The position numbers were made by a program, and so were the translations under genes. This document shows positions 53,646 through 62,041 of a stretch of DNA of 64,000 nucleotides, in pieces. Position 1 is the stretch's first letter. Each line of letters opens with the position of its first letter. A model generated the notes under the pieces. The model was not told the DNA's origin and made no database searches. It saw only the letters and a list, made by a program, of their open reading frames with translations. Source of the DNA: Thiodiazotropha sp050305635 (GTDB lineage Bacteria; Pseudomonadota; Gammaproteobacteria; Chromatiales; Chromatiaceae); the NCBI GenBank assembly GCA_050305635.1, contig JBNLFS010000146.1:11974-75973 (forward strand). The letters run 5' to 3'.

Positions 53646-54277
53646 ATGCAGCGCTGGTGTTGAGCCTGTTCGCGCAGTCGCCGGCACAGGCCGCGGAACC
53701 CCTTGGGGACAAGCCCCGCGAGGAACTGCTGATCGAGCCCGAGGTGGCCCGTCGTGAGATCAGCGAAGCGAAGTTCGACACCGAGGATTTCGAGATCGGG
53801 GCCTTCGTCGGGCTGATGAATATCGAGGACTTCGGCACCAGCGCCCTGTACGGGGCGCGTCTGGCCTACCATGGCACCGAATCCCTGTTCCTTGAAGCGG
53901 CGCTGGGCAGCACCGAGGCGAACGAGACCAGCTACGAACGCTTGAGCGGTGATGTGCAGCTGCTGACCGACAGCGAGCGGCGTCTGACCTATTACAACCT
54001 GTCGCTGGGCTACAATCTGCTGCCCGGCGAGGTGTTCCTCGGCGGTAAGGTGGCGTACAACAGCCAGTTCTACCTGATCGCCGGTATTGGCAGCACCCAC
54101 TTTGCCGGCGACGATGCCTTCACCTACAACGTCGGTGCCGGCTATCGGCTGCTGATCAATGACTGGCTCACGCTGCATCTGAATGCGCGGGATCACCTGT
54201 TCGAGTCCGATCTGCTGGGTGAAAACAAAACCACCCACAACTTCGAGTTGAGTGGCAGCCTGACCTTTTTCTTCTAG
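53615..54277 (+). CDS. Outer-membrane beta-barrel protein
   Basis: 220 residues from GTG at 53615 with GAGGAA nine bases upstream, overlapping the previous gene by 31 bases. Signal peptide to about residue 27 (ALVLSLFAQSPAQA). Eight-strand barrel pattern (IGAFVGLMNIEDFG, YNLSLGYNLLPGEVFLGGKV, NFELSGSLTFFF). It appears related in style to the preceding barrel but lacks the SH3 domain. Small OmpW/OmpX-like size. Confidence 0.78.
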   Translation: MENRTRLLFLNAALVLSLFAQSPAQAAEPLGDKPREELLIEPEVARREISEAKFDTEDFEIGAFVGLMNIEDFGTSALYGARLAYHGTESLFLEAALGSTEANETSYERLSGDVQLLTDSERRLTYYNLSLGYNLLPGEVFLGGKVAYNSQFYLIAGIGSTHFAGDDAFTYNVGAGYRLLINDWLTLHLNARDHLFESDLLGENKTTHNFELSGSLTFFF

Positions 54278-54292
54278 AGGAAATTCGTAAAC

Positions 54293-54805
54293 ATGACTTA
54301 CCGGACTATCAGACGAGGCCTGGCCGGCCTGATGCTCAGTGGCTGGATGCTCGCCATGCCGGCGATTGCACTGGCGGTCACCGAAGGCGAAGCCGCACCC
54401 GATTTCACCCTAAAGAGCCGCAGCGGTGAAAACATCAAGCTGAGCGAGCTGCGCGGCAACGTGGTGATGGTGAATTTCTGGGCCTCCTGGTGCGGTCCCT
54501 GCCGTCAGGAGATGCCGTTGCTGGATCAATTGTACGATCGCTACAAAGACATGGGCTTTACCCTGCTTGGAATCAATCTGGACGAGGAGCCCGGCGCCGC
54601 GGACAAAGTGCTGAAAGAGATCCCGGTGACATTTCCGATTCTCTACGATGCCAAGAACCAGGTGAGTCAGGGCTACCAGGTCGAGGCGATGCCCAGCACC
54701 TTCATGATCGACCGGGACGGTAAGGTGAGGCATCTGCACAAGGGTTACCTGCCCGGTTACGAAAACGACTATCAGTCGCAGATCCGTGACCTGCTGCGCG
54801 AATGA
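54293..54805 (+). CDS. TlpA-family periplasmic thiol-disulfide oxidoreductase
   Basis: 170 residues with AGAGGAAA before the ATG. Signal peptide to about residue 29. Thioredoxin fold with FWASWCGPCRQEMP (Cys67, Cys70) and a cis-Pro in EAMPSTFMID. Usually reduces haem-binding Cys for cytochrome maturation or metal-site thiols. Given its operon of c-type and Cys-rich proteins, a reductant role for haem sites or for the CGCN tail of the next protein is likely. Confidence 0.93.
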   Translation: MTYRTIRRGLAGLMLSGWMLAMPAIALAVTEGEAAPDFTLKSRSGENIKLSELRGNVVMVNFWASWCGPCRQEMPLLDQLYDRYKDMGFTLLGINLDEEPGAADKVLKEIPVTFPILYDAKNQVSQGYQVEAMPSTFMIDRDGKVRHLHKGYLPGYENDYQSQIRDLLRE

Positions 54806-55041
54806 TCATGAAACGCCTGTCGCCACCCCTGAAAGCACTGCTGTGTGCCCTGACCCTGATGCTGGGTGGATGCAGTGTCGAGCCCTGGGTGAAACCCTAT
54901 GAACGCGCGCACCTGGCCGATCCCATCATGAGCTTCGATCGCAGCCCGGTGGCCAATGGCTATCGCACCCATGTGTATCAGATCCGTGAATCGGCCCGGG
55001 GCGCCGAGGGCGGCGGTGGAGGTGGTTGTGGCTGTAACTGA
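54802..55041 (+). CDS. DUF4266-type small lipoprotein ending in a Gly-rich CGCN tail
   Basis: 79 residues, start overlapping the TlpA stop (ATGA); a second ATG two codons in is equally possible. Lipobox LGGC, Cys24. A short conserved segment (VKPYERAHLADPIMSFD) is typical of DUF4266. The C-terminus is GGGGGGCGCN. Two nearby Cys on a flexible Gly tail suggest metal, haem or disulfide chemistry, matching the TlpA gene before it. The codons for this tail contain the ribosome site for the next gene. Confidence 0.85.
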   Translation: MIMKRLSPPLKALLCALTLMLGGCSVEPWVKPYERAHLADPIMSFDRSPVANGYRTHVYQIRESARGAEGGGGGGCGCN

Positions 55042-56191
55042 TACCCGTTGGCGGTACCTGGCCGGTGGGGTGGCGTTGGCGCTGCTCAGCGCACTGCCGG
55101 GCGCCCGCAACCTGTTCGCCACGGTGCTTCCGGAGGACCAGGCGGATGTGATGTATCACCGCTACGACGGCGGTGGGGTGGAGGTGGACGGTCCCACCCT
55201 GCAGGTGCGCAAATCGATCGGCGAGACCTTCTCCGTCTCCGCCAACTATGCGGTGGACAGTATCTCGAGCGCCTCGGTGGATGTGGTCAGCATGGCCTCG
55301 CCGTATACCGAAGAGCGCACCGAAACCAGCCTGTCCGTGGATTACCTGCACAACAAGACCCTGATGAACCTGTCGCTGATCAAGAGCGACGAAAGCGACT
55401 ACCTCTCGGAGACCGGTAGTTTCAGCGTCAGCCATGACATGTTCGGCGACCTGACCACTGTGACCCTGGGCTACTCCGTGGGCAACGACGATATCAGTCG
55501 CAATGGGGATGAGGATTTCGGGGAGACCGCGAAGCGTCAGAACTACCGGGTCAGCCTGACCCAGGTACTGACCAAGGACAGCATCATGGGCCTCAACTGG
55601 GAAACCATCACCGACGAGGGTTTCCTGGGCAGTCCCTACCGGTCCTATCGTTATCTCGATCCGGCCAGCGAAAAAGGCTACAGCTTTCTGCCGGAGAGTT
55701 ATCCCACGACCCGTACCAGCAATGCGTTGGCGCTGCGCCTGAAATACTACCTGCCTTACCGGGCGGCCCTCAGCGGCGAGTACCGTTTCTTCAACGATAC
55801 CTGGGGTATCACCGCCAACAACCTGGAATTTGCCTATACCCATCCTTTCCGCGAAAAGTGGATTTTCGATATCCGTTACCGCTACTACACCCAGGACAGC
55901 GCGGATTTCTACAGCGATCTGTTTTCCCGGCGTCAGCCTTTCACCTACATGGCGCGGGACAAGGAGTTGAGCACCTTCCAGAGCCATACCATCGGTTTCG
56001 GGTTCAGTTATGAAATCAAACCGGATTTCTGGCAGTTCATCGATCACGGTAGTTTCAATCTGGATTTCGACTACATGCGCTACAGCTATGACGATTTCCG
56101 GGATATCACCGAAGGCGGTGTCGCGGGGGAGGAGCCGCTCTACTCCTACTCCGCCAATGTGATCAAGGCCTACTTCTCAGTCTGGTACTGA
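55028..56191 (+). CDS. DUF3570-family outer-membrane protein
   Basis: 387 residues from the GTG at 55028, preceded by GGAGGTGGTT; an ATG at 54956 is open but would overlap the whole DUF4266 tail. Signal peptide (VALALLSALPGARNLFA). A conserved core (YHRYDGGGVEVDGPTLQVRK) and many long amphipathic strands (NLEFAYTHPFREKWIFDIRY, NLDFDYMRYSYDDFRDI), ending in the aromatic AYFSVWY. DUF4266 and DUF3570 genes are often neighbours. Likely an outer-membrane barrel delivering or receiving the redox cargo of this locus. Confidence 0.88.
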   Translation: MAVTDTRWRYLAGGVALALLSALPGARNLFATVLPEDQADVMYHRYDGGGVEVDGPTLQVRKSIGETFSVSANYAVDSISSASVDVVSMASPYTEERTETSLSVDYLHNKTLMNLSLIKSDESDYLSETGSFSVSHDMFGDLTTVTLGYSVGNDDISRNGDEDFGETAKRQNYRVSLTQVLTKDSIMGLNWETITDEGFLGSPYRSYRYLDPASEKGYSFLPESYPTTRTSNALALRLKYYLPYRAALSGEYRFFNDTWGITANNLEFAYTHPFREKWIFDIRYRYYTQDSADFYSDLFSRRQPFTYMARDKELSTFQSHTIGFGFSYEIKPDFWQFIDHGSFNLDFDYMRYSYDDFRDITEGGVAGEEPLYSYSANVIKAYFSVWY

Positions 56192-56199
56192 ACAGACCG

Positions 56200-56234
56200 G
56201 TAGCCCGGGTTCCGCTTCGCTGCACCCGGGCTAC
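56200..56234. repeat. REP-type hairpin GTAGCCCGGGT/ACCCGGGCTAC
   Basis: Eleven perfect base pairs around a 13-base loop. A common intergenic palindrome of gammaproteobacteria, placed nine bases after the DUF3570 stop, and a possible transcript end. Confidence 0.8.
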
Positions 56235-56516
56235 GACGGATACACGAGCGTGTTTTCGGCTGAGTTTGAGGGATCTCCCGCGCTCGGGATCTATCCCTGT
56301 TTCTTCAATCGGTTGGGTGAACCGGAACTGTCCCGGACCGGTGCCGGTATCCGCCAATTCAAAACTCAAAACTTAAACTCAAAACTCCCCGCAAGGGGCA
56401 ATTCATGCCTGATTCCTGGCATCTTCTGTGGCATAATCGGCCGCTGGTTTTGATTCCCTGGGGCATTCAGGCTTCCACGGGCCGAGTCTCCGATCCTATA
56501 GAAGAGGTTCCTACTC
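56235..56516 (+). other. Leader of yajC with probable promoter
   Basis: It contains short A-rich direct repeats (AAACTC, near 56361-56390) and a CATAAT -10 candidate near 56431-56436 with a weak -35. A strong promoter is not certain. Normally this region would be adjacent to tgt. Confidence 0.4.
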
Positions 56517-56852
56517 ATGAGTTTTTTCATTTCCGACGCATTGGCGGAGGCGGCACCTGCCGCGGCCGGACAGGCGGACGCGATCACCGGTCTGCTTCCC
56601 CTGGTGATTTTTGGCGCCGTGCTCTACTTCCTGATGATCCGTCCCCAGGTGAAGCGCCAGAAAGAACACAAAAAGATGGTCGATGCCCTGTCCAAGGGCG
56701 ATGAGGTCGTCACCGCGGGCGGCATCGCCGGACGCATCACTGATCTGGGTGAGAACTTCGTCCAGGTGGAGATCGCCGAGGGCACCCAAGTCAAGATTCG
56801 CCGTCAGGCCGTGGACACCGTGCTGCCCAAGGGTTCCCTGAAAGAACTTTAG
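56517..56852 (+). CDS. yajC: Sec translocase accessory subunit YajC
   Basis: 111 residues. One membrane helix (LLPLVIFGAVLYFLMIRPQV) followed by KRQKEHKKMVDALSKGDEVV and TAGGIAGRITDLGENFVQVE, the family core. YajC joins SecD-SecF in the holotranslocon. Followed by secD at 77 bases. Confidence 0.97.
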   Translation: MSFFISDALAEAAPAAAGQADAITGLLPLVIFGAVLYFLMIRPQVKRQKEHKKMVDALSKGDEVVTAGGIAGRITDLGENFVQVEIAEGTQVKIRRQAVDTVLPKGSLKEL

Positions 56853-56928
56853 TCGCGAAAGGGCATCTACAGTCAGGGCAGCCACCCGGCTGCCCGCGAA
56901 TTCCCGCTGAACCTAACAAGAAGATACG

Positions 56929-58782
56929 ATGAACCAATACCCACTCTGGAAAAACCTGATGGTTGTGGGAGTGATTCTGATTGGAGCCCTGTATGCCTTG
57001 CCCAACCTCTTCGGGCAGGATCCCTCCATCGAAATCTCCGCCAGCCGCGACGCGGTCATCGATGAAGCCACCGCGACCCGGATCCGGGACGCACTGGCTG
57101 AAGACCAGATCACACCCAAAGGGACGGAAATCCGGGACAAGAAACTCCTGGTGCGTTTCACCCGTTCCGAAGACCAGTTGCGGGCGATGGATCGTATCGC
57201 CACGACCCTGGGCGACAACTACACCGCGGCACTGACCCTCTCGCCGGATCTGCCGGAATGGCTGAGGTCCCTGGGTGCCGAGCCCATGTACCTGGGTCTG
57301 GATCTGCGGGGTGGCATCTACGTGCTCATCGACGTGGATATGGAGACTGCCATCCAGCAGGCGGCGGAACGTTACAGCGACGACATCCGTACCCTGTTGC
57401 GGGAGAAACGGGTGCATGGGGTGCGCATCACCCGGGACGGTGAACAGGTGGTGCTGAAAATGGAAGCCGCCGCTACCCGGGACGAAGTCAGCAAACTGCT
57501 GGGTAACGAATTCCGCTCCCTGAACCTGGAGGAGGTGGATGAGGCGGATGGTTTTGTGCTGAAACTCAGCCTCTCCCCCAAAGAGCGTCAGGACGTGCAG
57601 AAGTTCGCCCTGCAGCAGAACATCACCACCCTGCGTAACCGGGTCAACGCCCTGGGCGTATCCGAACCCTCGATTCAGCAGCAGGGCATCCGGCGCATCG
57701 TGGTGCAACTGCCGGGTGCGCAGGATCCGGCCAAGATCGAGGAGATCCCGGGCGCCACCGCGACCCTGGAATACCGTCTGGTGGATACCGAACACAGCGT
57801 CGTGGATGCGGTCAACGGACGGGTCCCGGTCGGGTCGTCCTTGTATAAAGAACGGGACGGTCAGCCGATCCTGTTGAAGAAGCGGGTCATCGTCACCGGC
57901 AATCAGATCGTCGACGCCTCGTCCGGTCTCGATCAGCAGAACGGCTCACCCGCGGTGTTTGTCAGTCTCGATGGCGTGGGCGCCAAGCGCATGCGCAACA
58001 TGACCACGGAAAACGTGGGTCGTCCGATGGCCGTGGTATTCATCGAAAACCGCCCGGTCACCCGTGAAGTGGATGGGAAAACCGTGAAGACCACCCAGAA
58101 GGTGGAGGAGGTCATCTCCGTAGCCACCATTCGTGAACCTTTCGGCAAGCGTTTTCAGACCACCGGCCTGGACAGCACCGAAGAGGCCCACGACCTGGCC
58201 CTGCTGCTGCGAGCCGGCGCCCTGGCGGCCCCTATCGAGATCGTCGAGGAACGCACCATCGGCCCCAGCCTGGGTCAGGACAGTATCGACCAGGGCTTCA
58301 AGTCCGTAGTGATCGGACTGTTGCTGGTCATGGTGTTCATGGGTGTTTACTACCGGATGTTCGGCCTGGTGGCGGATCTGGCCCTTGGAATGAACATCAT
58401 CCTGATCGTGGCACTGCTGTCGATGCTGCAGGCCACCCTGACCCTGCCGGGTATTGCCGGTATCGTGCTCACCGTGGGCATGGCGGTGGATGCCAACGTG
58501 CTGATCTTCGAGCGCATCCGCGAGGAGATCGCCAATGGCAACTCGCCCCAGGCAAGCATCCAGGCGGGTTACGAGAAGGCCTTCTCAACCATCATTGACG
58601 CCAATATCACCACGCTGATTGCGGCGATCGTGCTATTCAGCTTCGGTACCGGTCCGATCAAGGGATTTGCCGTGACCCTGGCGCTGGGTATCGTGACCTC
58701 CATGTTTACCGCCATTATCGGTACCCGGGCGGTGGTCAATCTGCTCTACGGGCGTAAGCGGATCAAGTCACTGGCGATCTGA
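56929..58782 (+). CDS. secD: Protein translocase subunit SecD
   Basis: 617 residues. Membrane helix 1 near the start, large periplasmic P1 domain (LGLDLRGGIYVLIDVDMETA in two parts), and a C-terminal block of five helices with GIAGIVLTVGMAVDANVLIF and ERIREEIANGNSPQASI. SecDF uses the proton gradient to pull proteins out of SecYEG. Same operon as yajC and secF. Confidence 0.97.
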   Translation: MNQYPLWKNLMVVGVILIGALYALPNLFGQDPSIEISASRDAVIDEATATRIRDALAEDQITPKGTEIRDKKLLVRFTRSEDQLRAMDRIATTLGDNYTAALTLSPDLPEWLRSLGAEPMYLGLDLRGGIYVLIDVDMETAIQQAAERYSDDIRTLLREKRVHGVRITRDGEQVVLKMEAAATRDEVSKLLGNEFRSLNLEEVDEADGFVLKLSLSPKERQDVQKFALQQNITTLRNRVNALGVSEPSIQQQGIRRIVVQLPGAQDPAKIEEIPGATATLEYRLVDTEHSVVDAVNGRVPVGSSLYKERDGQPILLKKRVIVTGNQIVDASSGLDQQNGSPAVFVSLDGVGAKRMRNMTTENVGRPMAVVFIENRPVTREVDGKTVKTTQKVEEVISVATIREPFGKRFQTTGLDSTEEAHDLALLLRAGALAAPIEIVEERTIGPSLGQDSIDQGFKSVVIGLLLVMVFMGVYYRMFGLVADLALGMNIILIVALLSMLQATLTLPGIAGIVLTVGMAVDANVLIFERIREEIANGNSPQASIQAGYEKAFSTIIDANITTLIAAIVLFSFGTGPIKGFAVTLALGIVTSMFTAIIGTRAVVNLLYGRKRIKSLAI

Positions 58783-58797
58783 GATAGGGTGAAACAG

Positions 58798-59733
58798 ATG
58801 CAGTTTTTCAAAAACAACACAGCCATCGATTTCATGGGAAGACGCCGTCTGGCGACGCTCTTCTCCGGAATCCTGATTCTCATTGCCCTGGGTGCGATCA
58901 TCGCGAGGGGCCTCAATTTCGGTATCGATTTCACCGGCGGCACCTTGATCGAGGTGAAATTTCCTCAGGCGGTAGAGCTCGCCGATGTGCGCAGCGCACT
59001 TGGCAAGGAAGGCTTTGCTGAAGCGGTGGTCCAGCATTTCGGCACCTCCCAGGAGGTTCTGATCCGTCTGGCGCCCCGGGAAAACACCGAAAGCGCAAAG
59101 ATCAGCGATCAGGCCTTTGCCGCATTGAAAACCATCGATGCCCAGGCGGACCTGCGGCGGGTTGAGTTTGTGGGACCCCAGGTGGGTGACGAGTTGACCG
59201 AGGATGGCGGACTTGCGCTGCTCTACTCCCTGATCGGCATCCTGATCTATGTGGGATTACGCTTCGAGTACCGTTTCGCGGTGGGTTCGGTGATTGCCCT
59301 GGTGCATGACGTGATCATCACCCTCGGGTTCTTCGCCCTGTTCCAGGTGGAGTTCGATCTGCCGGTGCTGGCCGCGGTGCTGGCGGTGATCGGTTACTCG
59401 CTCAACGATACCATCGTGGTGTTCGATCGGATTCGCGAGAATTTCCGCAAGGTCCGCAAAGGGGAGACGATCGAGATCATCAACGGCTCGATCAACCAGA
59501 CCCTCTCCAGAACCCTGATCACCTCGGGCACCACCCTGCTGGTGCTGGTGGCTCTGCTGCTGTTCGGTGGGGAGATTATTCGCGGATTCTCACTGGCGTT
59601 GATCGTGGGTATCGTCGTCGGTACCTACTCCTCCATCTATGTGGCAAGTACCTCGGTCATCGCCATGGGCGTGAGTCGCGCGGACCTGATGCCGGTCAAA
59701 AAAGAGGACGGCGAGATCGATGAGATGCCCTGA
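58798..59733 (+). CDS. secF: Protein translocase subunit SecF
   Basis: 311 residues from the ATG at 58798, with AGGG eight bases upstream (a GTG at 58789 is open). MQFFKNNTAIDFMGRRR start, GLNFGIDFTGGTLIEVKFP, and VIGYSLNDTIVVFDRIRENF. Partner of SecD. The two genes are 15 bases apart. Confidence 0.97.
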   Translation: MQFFKNNTAIDFMGRRRLATLFSGILILIALGAIIARGLNFGIDFTGGTLIEVKFPQAVELADVRSALGKEGFAEAVVQHFGTSQEVLIRLAPRENTESAKISDQAFAALKTIDAQADLRRVEFVGPQVGDELTEDGGLALLYSLIGILIYVGLRFEYRFAVGSVIALVHDVIITLGFFALFQVEFDLPVLAAVLAVIGYSLNDTIVVFDRIRENFRKVRKGETIEIINGSINQTLSRTLITSGTTLLVLVALLLFGGEIIRGFSLALIVGIVVGTYSSIYVASTSVIAMGVSRADLMPVKKEDGEIDEMP

Positions 59734-60333
59734 GGGGGTGCGGATCCCTGACTGTTGACAAAAGGCCAGGGATTTCGTGTTGACTCGGAGCTGCGCTCAA
59801 TCGCCCGATCCGGGGCAAATTAAGCCCCAACGGTCGACTGGTGCTATTCCCCCTCCCCGCTTTCCTCATATTCGTACAGCGAGGTCAGGGTGGCGCCCTG
59901 TCCCGAGAAGCATCGCTGATGACTGACGGATTGTGAGGCGTCCATTAAGCCATTCAGCACATCTCGCATGACTCGCTCCAGGGCCTTGTCACTTAGTTTC
60001 CTGGTTTTGTTTTCTTCGTCTTGCATACGTTCGGGTCCACTCAGGCAGTTGATGCACTACACCCGAACTAACGGTTGGATGGCTCTGATCTTGAGGTACA
60101 AATTCACGGGACTTGCGAATCTGTGAATTGGATTCATGACCTTGGGAAGTAAACATAACTTGCAGAAACAATCTGTTAAACCTGCGAGCTTAGCGGGCGA
60201 GGATTGGCTGAGGCGCGACGATGCAGGGAAGGCTGGGAGTTGCAGGACCCGCATTCATGCGCCGGGATATTTTCCGGTTGGGTCCTGGAATGGGGGATAT
60301 CCCCCGTACAAAAACAGCCTGCTGGGCGGACGC
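59734..60333. other. Intergenic region between secF and suhB
   Basis: 600 bases. A hairpin ATCCCTG...CAGGGAT near 59745-59776 may end the secDF transcript. A 60-codon minus-strand frame (59844-60026) is open but without a ribosome site, so I do not call it a gene. AATTCAC/GTGAATT near 60100-60130 pairs weakly. Confidence 0.45.
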
Positions 60334-61131
60334 TCAGGCTCTGAGCTTATCGTCCAGGTGGGGCAGGATGCGTTTCAGCATGGCGTTATGCACTTTCATG
60401 TTACCCGCCAGTACGTTACCGGTTTCCAGAAAGCGTTCACCGCCTCCGATATCGGTGACCAACCCTCCGGCCTCGCGGACCAGTAGTGCACCGGCGGCAA
60501 AATCCCACTCACTCAGTCCGAGTTCCCAGAACCCGTCGATCCGGCCCGCGGCCAGATAGGCGAAATCCAGAGCGGCCGAACCCGGGCGGCGCACCCCCGC
60601 ACTGTCCCTGAGCAGGTCCTTCATCATGCCGAGATAGTTGTCGATGAAGCGAAAGTCCCGATAGGGGATGCCGGTACCCAGCAGGGCGCCATTCAGTGCC
60701 TTGCGACTGGAAACTCGGATCTTACGGTCATTCAGCAACGCGCCGTCGCCGCGACTGGCGGTGAACATCTCTTCGCGAATCGGGTCGTAGACCACACCGA
60801 TTTCCAGCCGGCCTTTGACCTTGAGTGCGATGGACACCGCGAACTGGGGGAATCCGTGCAGGTAGTTGGTGGTGCCGTCGAGCGGGTCGATCACCCATTG
60901 GTACTCATCCCCCTGATGCTGGCCGCTCTCTTCGGCCAGGATCGCATGATGAGGGTACTTGTCGCGCAAAACCTCGATGATGGCCGCTTCGGCATTGCGA
61001 TCGACATCGGTGACGAAATCGTTGTTGCCCTTATCGGCGATGGTCAGGCGGTCGAGCCGGTCGAAGCTGCGGGTGATGATACGGCCGGCCTCGCGGGCGG
61101 CACGTACTGCAATGGTTACCATGGGATTCAT
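60334..61131 (-). CDS. suhB: Inositol-1-monophosphatase SuhB
   Basis: 265 residues, full length. Metal-site motifs: ILAEESG, WVIDPLDGTTNYLHGFPQF and LSEWDFAAGALLVREAGG. SuhB removes phosphate from inositol phosphate and also works with Nus factors in rRNA transcription. Diverges from trmJ, the usual neighbour. Confidence 0.96.
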   Translation of the reverse strand: MNPMVTIAVRAAREAGRIITRSFDRLDRLTIADKGNNDFVTDVDRNAEAAIIEVLRDKYPHHAILAEESGQHQGDEYQWVIDPLDGTTNYLHGFPQFAVSIALKVKGRLEIGVVYDPIREEMFTASRGDGALLNDRKIRVSSRKALNGALLGTGIPYRDFRFIDNYLGMMKDLLRDSAGVRRPGSAALDFAYLAAGRIDGFWELGLSEWDFAAGALLVREAGGLVTDIGGGERFLETGNVLAGNMKVHNAMLKRILPHLDDKLRA

Positions 61132-61308
61132 GGGCGGCGAGGATACCGCATGTCACGGGAGGGATAAACTCTTTTTGCGCGCGGGCCGTGATATGTATCG
61201 GCGGTTCACCTGGGCGCGCAGGGTGACTTTATCCTGAGAGACGTTCCCGATTGAGACTCCCCGGGTCAGCCTATGCTCGAACCGTGGAATCCGGTACCCT
61301 TGCGCGCT

Positions 61309-62034
61309 ATGCTGCAGAACATCCGAATCGTACTCGTCGATACCAGTCATCCCGGTAATATCGGTGCCGCGGCCCGGGCCATGAAGAACATGTGCCTGCA
61401 GCGGTTGGTCCTGGTTTCTCCCCAACTCTACCCCCACGAGGAGGCCACGTCCCGGGCATCCGGAGCGGATGATGTCCTGCAGCAGGCCCAGGTGGTTCAG
61501 TCCCTCGACGAGGCACTCACGGGCTGTCGGCTGGTAGTGGGAACCAGCGCCCGTGCACGCAGTGTCAACTGGCCGGTGGTCTCTCCCCGACAGGCCGCTG
61601 CCAAAATCGTGGAGGAGTCCGCCGAGGGCGATGTGGCCCTGGTTTTCGGTCGTGAGCGTTCCGGACTCAGCAACGAGGAACTCGATCGTTGCACCTTTCT
61701 GGTTCACATCCCTACCAATGAGGCCTACAGCTCACTCAACCTGGGTGCAGCGGTTCAGGTGCTCAGCTACGAGGTCTACCAGCACCACCTGGGTGATGTC
61801 ATGGGGGAACAGGATCAACACAGAGACCTGGCGACCGCAGAGATGCTGCAAGGTTTTCACCACCACCTGGAACAAGCCCTGGATGATGTGGGTTTCACCG
61901 CCAACAAACAGTCCGATAAGCTATTGAGACGCTTGCGCAGTCTGTTCCAGCGGGCTCGGTTGGACAAGGACGAGGTCAATATCCTGCGCGGTATCCTCAG
62001 TGCCATGCAGGGCCGCAAATCCATGCGTCGCTGA
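61309..62034 (+). CDS. trmJ: tRNA (cytidine/uridine-2'-O-)-methyltransferase TrmJ
   Basis: 241 residues from the ATG at 61309 (MLQNIRIVLVDTSHPGNIGA), the family start; an ATG 12 codons upstream is less likely. SPOUT signature: GNIGAAARAMKNMCLQRLVL, LVFGRERSGLSNEELDRC and NLGAAVQVLSYEVY. Methylates position 32 of several tRNAs. In many relatives cysE follows; here a reductase and a lipoprotein intervene. Confidence 0.95.
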   Translation: MLQNIRIVLVDTSHPGNIGAAARAMKNMCLQRLVLVSPQLYPHEEATSRASGADDVLQQAQVVQSLDEALTGCRLVVGTSARARSVNWPVVSPRQAAAKIVEESAEGDVALVFGRERSGLSNEELDRCTFLVHIPTNEAYSSLNLGAAVQVLSYEVYQHHLGDVMGEQDQHRDLATAEMLQGFHHHLEQALDDVGFTANKQSDKLLRRLRSLFQRARLDKDEVNILRGILSAMQGRKSMRR

Positions 62035-62041
62035 ATCGGGC

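Noticed and set aside
59844..60026. 60-codon minus-strand frame between secF and suhB
   Set aside because: No ribosome site and no recognised family; could be real but cannot be supported.
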